Shown here: positions 10,417 through 17,479 of the stretch, one piece after another | Position numbering within the stretch: position 1 is the first letter of the stretch | How the letters are laid out: every line of letters begins with the position of its first letter | NCBI RefSeq assembly: GCF_900465055.1 | Contig: NZ_LS483250.1 | Location: forward strand, 3,968,001 to 4,032,000 | DNA: 64,000 bases | Source: Moritella yayanosii | GTDB taxonomy: Bacteria; Pseudomonadota; Gammaproteobacteria; Enterobacterales; Moritellaceae | Direction of reading: 5' to 3' | Translations under genes and position numbers: made by a program | Notes under the pieces: model-generated | What the model was told of the DNA's origin: nothing | Databases searched by the model: none | The model's input: the letters and a program-made list of their open reading frames with translations, nothing else

Positions 10417-10848
10417 ATGGAACTATTTACAGACGTTGGTGCAACTCAGGCTAACAATAACGAAGTTGTTGAACAAGCTGTTATACCTGTTGCTGTGGAA
10501 GCAAGTGCAGATGATATGGTATTACCAATTCATTTTAGTGATGCGGCTGCAGCAAGAGTGAAAGAATTAATTACGGAAGAAGAAAACCTGGCGCTGAAAT
10601 TACGCGTGTATGTGACTGGTGGCGGTTGTTCTGGTTTCTCTTATGGTTTTACTTTTGATGAAAAAATTAATTTTGGTGACACTGTTATTGAAAAGAACGG
10701 CGTGACTATGGTTGTGGATTCAATGAGTTTACAATATTTAGTGGATGGCACGGTTGATTACATTGATGGCTTAGAAGGTTCACGCTTCTTGGTAAACAAC
10801 CCGAATGCAACAACAACATGTGGTTGTGGTTCAAGTTTTTCAATTTAA
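10417..10848 (+). CDS. erpA: Iron-sulfur cluster insertion protein ErpA (with N-terminal extension)
   Basis: An A-type Fe-S carrier that delivers clusters to apoproteins such as the isoprenoid enzyme IspG. The core from [16 protein letters not shown] to the end matches E. coli ErpA closely, with all three cluster-binding cysteines (GGGCSGF and TTCGCGSS) and the ErpA tail CGSSFSI. From ATG 10417 the protein has 143 residues, about 30 more than the usual 114; the extra N-terminus is acidic and low in pattern. A shorter start at ATG 10516 would give the usual length but has a weaker ribosome-binding site. GTG 10405 is a third, unlikely option. A strong terminator follows. Confidence 0.93.
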   Translation: MELFTDVGATQANNNEVVEQAVIPVAVEASADDMVLPIHFSDAAAARVKELITEEENLALKLRVYVTGGGCSGFSYGFTFDEKINFGDTVIEKNGVTMVVDSMSLQYLVDGTVDYIDGLEGSRFLVNNPNATTTCGCGSSFSI

Positions 10849-10875
10849 GCGTTGTTTCATTAACAATTACGATTC

Positions 10876-10910
10876 GCCGTACTTAACTGTCGTTAAGTAC
10901 GGCATTTTAT
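10876..10910 (+). terminator. Rho-independent terminator after erpA
   Basis: An 11-bp perfect stem GCCGTACTTAA / TTAAGTACGGC with a six-base loop (CTGTCG) is followed by ATTTTAT. It starts about 28 bases after the erpA stop. Confidence 0.8.
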
Positions 10911-11086
10911 ATCACTTTTATATATAGCCGTTATTCCCCCTCATATTTTGTTATCCCGTCTTAGATTATAAAACTCAGATTATAAATAAGTTAGTGCTTA
11001 TAGTTTATTTTTAATGTTTGTGACCGATCGTCTTGTTTTTTATTGTTGGCATTTATCGCTGGTTAAATATGTTGCACTATGGTTAA

Positions 11087-11625
11087 GAAGCCATTATTTC
11101 AAGCGTCAGTGATCGCGCTGAAGATGTTGATGACGAGATGGATATTCGCGTACGTTTCTCTGAGCAATACCGTCATATCAGCCGTCTCGCAGACTTACGT
11201 TTAAAAACAGCCGCAGGGCAAGTACCATTAAGTGTATTTTAAACTCTGACCGCAGAGCAGAAAAAAGATTCGGTGGATAAAGTTGATGGCCGCCAAACAC
11301 TAAAAATTGAAGCGGATTTATTGCCCAGTTATAACTTAAATGAGCAACTGCCTAAGTTAATGGAATTAATGAAAGGTTTAGAGCTCGATCCGCGTGTGAC
11401 AATACGCTCACGTGGTCACAATTGGTAACCGCTGTGGCGAGCGGATTAACCTTTGCGACGGTACTGACCTTAGTATTGACGCCCTGTATGTTGGTATTGG
11501 GCGATCGATTAAGTCAACGTTGGAATAAAGGCAACGCCGTGGTAAATGTGAGGGTTGTTGACAGTGATGCCATGATTGATTTTTATGACATCGAAAAGTG
11601 TAATTTAAACGCGAGTATTATTTAA
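11087..11625 (+). pseudogene. Remnant of an RND-family efflux permease (AcrB/MdtF type)
   Basis: Two separated pieces of an RND inner-membrane pump remain. The first (11087-11428) reads DDEMDIRVRFSEQYRHISRL then LKTAAGQVPLSVF, a stop TAA at 11240, then AEQKKDSVDKVDGRQTLKIEAD in the same frame; this is the periplasmic porter region that in intact pumps reads near DEVDIRVRFP and VPLSNFV. The second (11422-11625), in another frame, reads VASGLTFATVLTLVLTPCMLVL, the final membrane helix region. The membrane block between them is gone. No intact start is seen. This is a decayed gene with a stop, a large deletion and a frame change; its 3' end overlaps the DUF423 stop. Confidence 0.85.
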
Positions 11626-12004
11626 TTTTGCAAGCACGCCAAACTAATAATAACCACGACAACATCAGACCGCTGCCACCGAAGGGCGTGATGTTGCTTA
11701 ACCATTTTTCACCAGTTAATGCATAAAGTATCAAAGAACCACTAAAAGTAATAATGCTCACCAATTGTAGACCCGCGACCCAGTTAAAACGTCCGGCAGC
11801 GAATTTATTATCTAATAAAGCCAAAAACAACACACTTAATGTATGAATAAATAAGTAGTCTCGCGCCGTCGCAAAGTTAGTAACCCCGTTATGTAATACC
11901 AACTGGGAATGCCATAAATGTGCACCTAACGTGCCCACGAGAATATTGGTAAACATTAAAATGGAACAGATGATCAGGAAATACTTGAGTTTGTTGTGCT
12001 GCAT
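11618..12004 (-). CDS. DUF423 family membrane protein (YgdD-like)
   Basis: A 128-residue protein with four hydrophobic segments. Family marks are GTLGAHLW near residue 25, FATARDYLFIHTLSVLFLALL near residue 45, FSGSLILYALTG near residue 90 and the ITPFGGSGLMLSWLLL block near residue 107. DUF423 proteins are conserved inner-membrane proteins of unknown function. It stands alone; its end overlaps the RND remnant by eight bases and its start faces away from the porin gene upstream region. Confidence 0.85.
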   Translation of the reverse strand: MQHNKLKYFLIICSILMFTNILVGTLGAHLWHSQLVLHNGVTNFATARDYLFIHTLSVLFLALLDNKFAAGRFNWVAGLQLVSIITFSGSLILYALTGEKWLSNITPFGGSGLMLSWLLLVWRACKIK

Positions 12005-12212
12005 GGTGCGGTTACCTTACCTTTAATAACTATAAATAAATCAGTCGAAAGACTTAGTTTGTTGTAATACGTAATAAAGTTGTCATTTATCTTACATTTT
12101 TTGTTCATATTTATCACACATCTTTGTCATATTTCACCTTTAGTATTGATTCCAATTAAAGCAACTACTCAACAACGTATTTTTTATATTTGTTAACACA
12201 ATGGAATCTAAA

Positions 12213-13187
12213 ATGAAAAAATCATTACTGGCACTGGTATTACCAAGTTTATTCGCCTCAACGGTTGGCGCGGTTGAAGTTTATAATGATGATAACCAAT
12301 CTGTTAACGTATATGGCCGTGCTTATGCAGGACATGACTTTAGTGGTGAAGATAAAAATGCTAATTATGGTAATGATGCTTACATTCGTATTGGTGCTAA
12401 GCTGAAATCAGATATCTCTGAGTCACTATCGGCATTTGCTCGTTATGAACTACAGTGGGATCTCGCTGACGGTGAGAAACAAGACAAAACCAAAACCCGT
12501 TTAGCGTATGTTGGTCTTGACAGTGACGTTGGTGCATTCAGCTTCGGTCGTCAATATGGTGCGGTTTCATTAGTGTCAGACATTACTGATACAGCTTATA
12601 CCAATGCATACGGTGGCAATCTGGGCGTAGGTAAAGACCACGATGGCACAGGTCGTGATAGCAGTTTATTAAAATACAGCAACAAATTCGGCGCTTTGCA
12701 GCTAGATGCTTCATACCGTCTTGACGATACCCAAAGTGATGCAGAAAGTGATGCGGCATACGGCTTAGCCGCGGCATATGAGCTTGATTTTGGTTTAACA
12801 CTCGTGGCTGGTTTTAATGGCAGTTCACCGACTGATGATTATGATGCATCAATCTTCTTAGTGGGTGCAAGTTACAAAACTGGCCCAGTGAAAGTAGCGG
12901 CCACATTCGCACAAGGTTCCGAATTTGCAGGGCAAAATACCGACCACACGGCGTATGAATTAATGGTTGAATACAAAATTAGCAAGCAACTGCGTGCTCA
13001 AATATTATATAACGTCCAAGAGCACGAAGACACCGTGTCATCAGTTAAAACCGATGTTGTTGATGATTTAGTATTCGGTGTGCGTTATGACTTTAACAAA
13101 AGCTTACGGTCGGTTGCTGAATACCGCATTAACGGTGTAGACGGTATGGATGACGATTTCCATCTCGCGGCACGTTACAGCTTTTAA
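12213..13187 (+). CDS. Outer-membrane general porin (OmpC/OmpU type)
   Basis: From ATG 12213 the protein has 324 residues with a classical signal peptide (MKKSLLALVLPSLFASTVGA) cut before VEVYND. The mature start VNVYGRAYAGHDF, the repeated YELQWDL, AFSFGRQYGAV (loop 3 region) and alternate hydrophobic strands, and the terminal Phe (LAARYSF) mark a 16-stranded trimeric porin. It lets small hydrophilic solutes pass the outer membrane. An upstream in-frame ATG at 12201 adds MESK and lacks a ribosome-binding site; TGGA lies nine bases before 12213. A strong terminator follows, so the gene is monocistronic. Its long AT-rich leader probably holds regulator sites but none was identified. Confidence 0.9.
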   Translation: MKKSLLALVLPSLFASTVGAVEVYNDDNQSVNVYGRAYAGHDFSGEDKNANYGNDAYIRIGAKLKSDISESLSAFARYELQWDLADGEKQDKTKTRLAYVGLDSDVGAFSFGRQYGAVSLVSDITDTAYTNAYGGNLGVGKDHDGTGRDSSLLKYSNKFGALQLDASYRLDDTQSDAESDAAYGLAAAYELDFGLTLVAGFNGSSPTDDYDASIFLVGASYKTGPVKVAATFAQGSEFAGQNTDHTAYELMVEYKISKQLRAQILYNVQEHEDTVSSVKTDVVDDLVFGVRYDFNKSLRSVAEYRINGVDGMDDDFHLAARYSF

Positions 13188-13250
13188 TCGCTAGGTTAGT
13201 TATCGTGGCGTTAAATTAGCCTCGGAACATTAATATAGTTGAATGCGTAA

Positions 13251-13282
13251 AAGCGGTTAATCTTCGGGTTAACCGCTTTTTT
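13251..13282 (+). terminator. Rho-independent terminator after porin gene
   Basis: A 10-bp perfect stem AAGCGGTTAA / TTAACCGCTT with the loop TCTTCGGG is followed by a T tract. Confidence 0.85.
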
Positions 13283-13417
13283 GCATGCAGTTCTCTATCT
13301 AGTTCATATTCAAACCGTAACCTAGTTGTGTATCGCTTGAAAACAGTTGATAATGACTCGAGATTTCTCGTCGGGCATTTTATTGAGCCTCTTAGCTTAA
13401 CAAGTCGGATAAATAAA

Positions 13418-13669
13418 ATGCAGCTATTAGACCTTAGTACCTTCACTTGTCCTTTACCATTGATAAAAGTAAAACTATGGTTAAAGCAAGTTGAGCTCGG
13501 CACCGAAATTATCGTATTACTGACCGACCCTGGTTCTCGTCAAGATATACCTAAATTTTTAATCAGTCTTGGTCAATCAGTGGTTGAATTAGAAAACAGT
13601 CCATTAATGTTACGTATTAAGGTCACTAAACTAACGCAGCACTTATCACTGACACAGCTCAGTACTTAA
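13418..13669 (+). CDS. TusA-like sulfurtransferase domain protein
   Basis: An 83-residue protein of the SirA/TusA fold with the Cys-Pro-X-Pro motif at its N-terminus (STFTCPLPLIKVKLWLKQ) and the loop DPGSRQDIPKFL, matching TusA-family dual strand-helix patterns. TusA-type proteins carry persulfide sulfur on that Cys, for example for tRNA thiolation; this copy may be a paralogue and its partner is not known. ATG 13418 fits the family start; the open frame upstream to 13328 runs through unrelated sequence. It lies 43 bases upstream of the PerM-type gene, in the same direction, a pairing common in marine gammaproteobacteria. Confidence 0.8.
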   Translation: MQLLDLSTFTCPLPLIKVKLWLKQVELGTEIIVLLTDPGSRQDIPKFLISLGQSVVELENSPLMLRIKVTKLTQHLSLTQLST

Positions 13670-13712
13670 CACTTAATAAACAATAAATTCAATCTTAAGG
13701 CAATCACAATTT

Positions 13713-14780
13713 ATGATCTCTGTCGTATCTCGTTGGTATCAGGAACGTTTTTCTGACCCGCATGCAGTCACTTTATTCTTACTATTAGTATTTGGCTTTT
13801 CGGTTATTTATTTCGCGGGTAGCTTAATTACCCCGTTTTTAGTGGCTATCGTATTGGCTTATTTACTGGATTGGCCATTAATACGATTAATGCGTTTAGG
13901 GTTGTCGAGAACCTGGGCAACTGTGATTATTTTATTGCTGTTTGTCACCATGATGGTGATGCTCACGTTAGGGTTAATACCAACTGTCTGGCAGCAAGGG
14001 GTGACACTGGTTAAAGCAATGCCGACTATGCTTAAGCAAGGTCAAGAATTCTTACTGATGTTACCACAAGAAAATCCGGATATTTTTAATGCCGAGTTGA
14101 TTAAAACCGCCTCGCTGGCAGTGCAAGATCATGTGGTTAAATCTGGCGAGATGATATTAAGTGCTTCTTTTGCGTCTTTATTTGATATTGCTGCGATCCT
14201 GATTTATTCAATTTTAGTGCCGTTATTAGTATTTTTCATGCTTAAAGACAAGGTCATTATGGTTAAAGCCTTGGTGAGTATTTTGCCGCAGAATCGTCGT
14301 CTGGCGATGGAAGTATGGACCGAAATGAACGGCCAAATTGCCAATTATATTCGCGGTAAAGTATTTGAAATTGTCATTGTTGGTTTTTGTACTTGGTTAG
14401 TGTTTTTCTTTACTGATTTACAATATGCAGCACTGCTGGCGGTATTGGTGGGTTTCTCGGTATTAATTCCTTACATTGGCGCGGCAGCAGTGACTGTCCC
14501 TGTTATGGTTGTGGGTTTATTTCAGTGGGGACTAACGCCTGAATTCACTTATATGATGGTGGCTTACGGTATCGTGCAAGCACTCGATGGTAATTTATTA
14601 GTACCGATATTATTCTCTGAAGCGGTAAACTTACACCCCGTTGCGATCATTATGTCGGTATTAGTGTTTGGTGGCCTGTGGGGATTCTGGGGTGTGTTCT
14701 TCGCTATCCCATTAGCAACCTTAGTGAAAGCGGTGTTTAACGCTTGGCCTAAACGCGAAGATACGCCAGCTGAAGTTTAA
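13713..14780 (+). CDS. AI-2E/PerM family membrane transporter
   Basis: A 355-residue polytopic protein with about eight hydrophobic segments: a pair near residues 20-55, one near 65-90, one near 155-175 and a cluster from 215 to 335. The family marks are ITPFLVAIVLAYLLDWP, the FFMLKDK segment, the GFSVLIPYIGAAAV block and the QALDGNLLVPILFSEAVNLHP motif. This is the PerM branch of the AI-2E exporter family (DUF20); the true substrate is unknown in most members. ATG 13713 has AAGG some bases upstream. It probably forms an operon with the TusA-like gene. Confidence 0.85.
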   Translation: MISVVSRWYQERFSDPHAVTLFLLLVFGFSVIYFAGSLITPFLVAIVLAYLLDWPLIRLMRLGLSRTWATVIILLLFVTMMVMLTLGLIPTVWQQGVTLVKAMPTMLKQGQEFLLMLPQENPDIFNAELIKTASLAVQDHVVKSGEMILSASFASLFDIAAILIYSILVPLLVFFMLKDKVIMVKALVSILPQNRRLAMEVWTEMNGQIANYIRGKVFEIVIVGFCTWLVFFFTDLQYAALLAVLVGFSVLIPYIGAAAVTVPVMVVGLFQWGLTPEFTYMMVAYGIVQALDGNLLVPILFSEAVNLHPVAIIMSVLVFGGLWGFWGVFFAIPLATLVKAVFNAWPKREDTPAEV

Positions 14781-14806
14781 TTAGCTGGTCTAATCAAAAG
14801 TAGCCA

Positions 14807-14846
14807 TATACCCAACACTCATGCAGCTTCAAAGGCGACGGGTATA
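14807..14846. repeat. Interspersed inverted-repeat element, copy A (degenerate)
   Basis: A 40-base element with ends TATACCC and GGGTATA. The inner part (GCAGCTTCAAAGGCGAC) is a weak match to the ACTTCAAGATGC arm of the better copies. It lies between the PerM-type gene and phhB, which converge. See the copies at 21487, 25154, 33717 and 62811. Confidence 0.6.
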
Positions 14847-14894
14847 TAAACAGCTCGTGGATCTAAATTTTACGTTAGGTCACGGGCTGTTTGT

Positions 14895-15236
14895 TTATTC
14901 AGCCAGTAATGTGTCGGTTTTAGCCGCGCACACAAAATCATTCTTATGTAAGCTTTTAATGCTGTGCGACCACCAGGTGATCGTTACTTTGCCCCATTCT
15001 GTTAATAACGCAGGGTGATGGCCTTCGACTTCAGCCATATCTGCCACTCGATTGGTAAATGCGATCGCTTGTTTAAAGTTTTTAAACTTAAATTCACGTT
15101 CTAATTGCATGATGTTGTCACGTACTTCTACCGTCCAATCGGGGATCTGATTAACTAATACGGCTAACTCTGTGTCGCTGACTTGTGGTGCATCGGCACG
15201 ACATGCTTGGCAACTTTGTAAATTTAATTCGGTCAT
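14895..15236 (-). CDS. phhB: Pterin-4a-carbinolamine dehydratase
   Basis: A 113-residue protein that recycles the pterin cofactor of phenylalanine hydroxylase by dehydrating 4a-hydroxytetrahydrobiopterin. The family motif [21 protein letters not shown] (about residues 72-92) holds the active-site histidines. The N-terminal [13 protein letters not shown] is also usual for the bacterial form. Length is normal and no stop is seen. It lies just downstream of a broken phhA on the same strand, so it probably was the second gene of a phhAB operon and has now lost its main partner. Confidence 0.93.
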   Translation of the reverse strand: MTELNLQSCQACRADAPQVSDTELAVLVNQIPDWTVEVRDNIMQLEREFKFKNFKQAIAFTNRVADMAEVEGHHPALLTEWGKVTITWWSHSIKSLHKNDFVCAAKTDTLLAE

Positions 15237-15290
15237 GATGATTACTCTTTTCTATTATTTTAAAATAAAAGGGTTAAATACAGGTTCTGC

Positions 15291-15659
15291 CTAACAAGCG
15301 GCATCATGAAAAATATCCGGCTCTTGAATGTAGTCTATGTCTGCTTTGGTGCGAATGAAAGTAGCTACCGGAAAACGTTTGGTCGCCAGTAATTCAAAAA
15401 AACGTTCAAAACCAATTAAAGCAGGCACATTCTCGACGCCCATTTGTAGCAGTTCGATACCGGTAATAAATTCATCACAGGCACGGTCTTTAATAATCTT
15501 GGTTTGACGGTTGTACAGCGAAGCGTATGAATGAGTCGGGTTGTAAGGTGGCTGTATTCTGTCGGTAGTATTATCTAAGGGGATAGATGGACACCAACTG
15601 TACCTTAAAGCGATTGAGATGGGTATTGGCGTGATACCAGGGCAACTCAGCAGTGCCAC
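15291..15659 (-). pseudogene. phhA: Broken phenylalanine 4-hydroxylase gene
   Basis: The frame of 122 codons holds parts of the aromatic amino acid hydroxylase PhhA. The segment SLYNRQTKIIKDRACDEFI matches the N-terminal third of PhhA, and PALIGFERFFELLATKRFPV plus FIRTKADIDYIQEPDIFH matches the start of the catalytic core. Between them the stretch with the PQLDEIN...TGWRV sequence of normal PhhA is missing (GVEN joins directly to VPALIGF). The frame then ends right after EPDIFH, before the iron-ligand motif region HxxxGHCP, with an unrelated DAAC tail. The iron-binding histidines and the C-terminal half are absent, so no active hydroxylase can be made. The N-terminal 25 or so residues also look unrelated. 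Confidence 0.88.
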
Positions 15660-15690
15660 GAATAAGTTTGATCACTGCATTCGCATTAAC

Positions 15691-15706
15691 TGTGATTAAT
15701 ATCACA
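15691..15706. promoter_or_regulatory. CRP-type binding palindrome
   Basis: TGTGATTAATATCACA is an exact match to the core CRP pattern TGTGA-N6-TCACA. It lies 32 bases upstream of the broken phhA frame and 128 bases upstream of the divergent small gene at 15834, so it could act on either. Binding is inferred from the pattern only. Confidence 0.6.
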
Positions 15707-15833
15707 CTTATAAATGACTCATATCAATTCTTATGAGGGGGTGGGGCGTTATAATTCCGACTCCAAAGTTATCCCATTCTCGAGTGACGCTTTTCTTGTC
15801 GTGCTTAGATGGTCTCTTTATGAGTAAAATATT

Positions 15834-16106
15834 ATGAGTCAAAAACCTGATCTTTCTAGTGCAATGACAAATCTTATTGCAGAAGTGCGCGACGTTTTTC
15901 CTTTCTATGCACCGGAATCCAGTATCTGTGGTGATTCGTGTGAAGGTTGTCCGAAGAAATTATTAGAATTAGTCGATTCTGAACTTTGTTATTGGGAAGA
16001 CCAAGTTAAGCAGGGCACCGCGCCGACTTTTGATGAATTGAACCGCGTTGGTAAGTTGTGTAAGAATGTCCGGCGCGGTTTAAAGCGTAATGGGCTGGTG
16101 GATTAG
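15834..16106 (+). CDS. Conserved small cysteine-containing protein, function unknown
   Basis: A 90-residue soluble protein with no signal peptide. It has a compact cysteine cluster ICGDSCEGCPKKLLELVD (residues about 31-48), plus Cys residues near positions 52 and 76, and a basic C-terminus NVRRGLKRNGLVD. A C-x4-C-x2-C arrangement could bind metal, but I do not recognise a named family. ATG 15834 is the only sensible start, although the upstream site is weak. It is divergent from phhA with the CRP-type palindrome between them, and is followed by a long non-coding stretch. Confidence 0.7.
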   Translation: MSQKPDLSSAMTNLIAEVRDVFPFYAPESSICGDSCEGCPKKLLELVDSELCYWEDQVKQGTAPTFDELNRVGKLCKNVRRGLKRNGLVD

Positions 16107-16437
16107 ACCTTTTTAATAATATATAGTGGCAGCTTGCGGTTTACATTGAGTTTATTTATCATTCATTATTTTTACCTTACCTTCTTGTCGTGATTATTTT
16201 AAACGTAATATACGCTTACTCTCTAATATTCGGCGTGATAGTGATATTTGATATATTGGCAGATAGCGGTATTTAATTGGGCAGGGGTCTAGAAACTCCG
16301 TTCTCAGCTTTTAATCTTATCTGCATTTTATATCTCCGCATCTCTAAATTAAAATAAAGCGTTGAAATATAATTAGATATACACCATAATTCTCATTATA
16401 GTTCGCGTTGTTTGCGGGTGAAATAGTGAGGTGAAAA
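16107..16437. other. AT-rich intergenic region
   Basis: No gene is seen in these 331 bases. The 3' part holds a Fur-like sequence (16384-16401) just upstream of the 47-codon gene. The rest has no clear stem-loop terminator or repeat. Confidence 0.5.
16384..16401. promoter_or_regulatory. Possible Fur-box-like sequence
   Basis: CCATAATTCTCATTATAG contains ATAATTCTCATTAT, on the other strand ATAATGAGAATTAT, which resembles the AATGAGAATNATT core of gammaproteobacterial Fur boxes. It lies 37 bases upstream of the start codon at 16438, a place where it could cover a promoter. The match is short and imperfect. Confidence 0.35.
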
Positions 16438-16581
16438 ATGGTAAAGGCCATCAAATTGATGCTTTGTGATTTTGAAAAAAAATTAGCGGAATCTGAAAAT
16501 GGGCAGCAAGAAATTGAACAGCTGGTGATCCAAATGGAAATGTATATTAAGAAAGCCAAAGAACTGCAGTGGCAGAGCTAA
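16438..16581 (+). CDS. Small 47-residue helical protein, function unknown
   Basis: A short frame opens at ATG 16438 behind GAGGTGA with a five-base spacer, one of the best ribosome-binding sites in the window. It encodes 47 residues (MVKAIKLMLCDFEKKLAES, then a Gln/Glu-rich stretch with EQLVIQMEMYIKKAKELQW) that should form a charged amphipathic helix or coiled coil. There is no signal peptide or membrane segment. I know no family for it. The strong site, normal codon use and a Fur-like sequence upstream support a real gene, but with no homology evidence this stays a prediction. Confidence 0.6.
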   Translation: MVKAIKLMLCDFEKKLAESENGQQEIEQLVIQMEMYIKKAKELQWQS

Positions 16582-16691
16582 TTTGGCCAAAAATTAAGAA
16601 GTGAAGCACCACTGCGTGTTACGAATTTTATGTAAGAAGTTCATCATCAGCCACGGGTTTCAACTCCCCCCCAGCTCTAATCATTTTTTCA

Positions 16692-16744
16692 AAACAAAAA
16701 GCCAACAAACCTGAGTCATTACATCCTCAAATTCTGTTGGCTTT
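16692..16744 (-). terminator. Terminator of bcp
   Basis: AAAGCCAACA (16698-16707) and TGTTGGCTTT (16735-16744) form a perfect 10-bp stem with a 27-base loop. On the minus strand the stem is followed by TTGTTTT. It lies about 40 bases after the bcp stop. Confidence 0.75.
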
Positions 16745-16785
16745 GTATTGTTCTTACAACTAATCAGAAACTAAATTAACCGCGC

Positions 16786-17295
16786 CTATTTAGTCGCTAA
16801 ATAATCCAATACTACTTGGTGATGTTCTTTCGTCTTAAACTTGCTGTATTCGCCTTCTAACGGCACTGCTTTTAGCGATGCTGAAGTGAATACGTGTTCA
16901 ATCGTACCTTGCTCATCGATTAAGAAAGACAGACGGTGGATACCATCAAACTCCTTACCCATGAATTTTTTCAGACCCCAGACGCCGAATCCGTCTGCGA
17001 CTGCATGGTCAGGGTCTGAAAGTAGGCTAAAGTTTAATTCATCACGGTCGCTGAATTTAGTTAGGCGTTCCACTTCATCAGGGCTGATGCCTACTACGAC
17101 TACATTTAACTCAGTGAATGCTGTGATATGATCACGTAGTTTTTGCGCTTGTGTTGTACAACCCGGCGTCATTGCTTTTGGGTAGAAATAAGCTAAGACT
17201 TTTTTGCCTGCGAATGAATCAAGAGAAATGCTTTCATTATGTTGGTTTAGCAGAGTAAACGATGGTGCTTTATCACCAGACTTTAAAGTTTGCAT
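16786..17295 (-). CDS. bcp: Thioredoxin-dependent thiol peroxidase (Bcp/PrxQ family), one-cysteine variant
   Basis: A 169-residue peroxiredoxin that reduces hydroperoxides in the cytoplasm. The thioredoxin fold start GDKAPSFTLLNQ and the peroxidatic site FYPKAMTPGCTTQAQKLRD (Cys near residue 46) are clear, as is the FGVWGLKKFMGKEFDGIHR block. In E. coli Bcp the resolving Cys lies five residues after the peroxidatic one; here that position is Gln and the protein has no other cysteine, so it should use an outside thiol. The C-terminus has a short insertion (SASLKAVPLEGEYSKF) compared with E. coli Bcp. ATG 17295 follows AGGA. It is a single gene with its own terminator. Confidence 0.9.
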   Translation of the reverse strand: MQTLKSGDKAPSFTLLNQHNESISLDSFAGKKVLAYFYPKAMTPGCTTQAQKLRDHITAFTELNVVVVGISPDEVERLTKFSDRDELNFSLLSDPDHAVADGFGVWGLKKFMGKEFDGIHRLSFLIDEQGTIEHVFTSASLKAVPLEGEYSKFKTKEHHQVVLDYLATK

Positions 17296-17433
17296 GAATA
17301 TGAGTCCTAACTATTAACAGATTATGAATAAATCGTATGAGACTATTGTGCGGGAGTTTTTCCATCTCGACAAGGACTATTACGAATAGGCATTAATGGA
17401 CTCGGTACATGGATAAAACATGAATAAAATAGC

Positions 17434-17463
17434 GATAAATAGTGATAAATAGTGATAAATAGT
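17434..17463. repeat. Three perfect 10-bp tandem repeats (GATAAATAGT)
   Basis: GATAAATAGT occurs three times head to tail just before the ribosome-binding site (AAGGAGAAG) of the DUF6314 gene, so it lies in its promoter or leader. The unit is about one DNA helical turn. Confidence 0.85.
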
Positions 17464-17479
17464 ATTTAAGGAGAAGATA

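Noticed and set aside
13216-13503. Minus-strand frame of 95 codons opposite the TusA-like gene
   Set aside because: It crosses the porin terminator and is antisense to a gene with a clear CPxP motif.
14821-15018. Open frame of 65 codons overlapping a repeat element and the antisense strand of phhB
   Set aside because: It starts in the repeat and runs antisense to a clear phhB, with no family pattern or ribosome-binding site.
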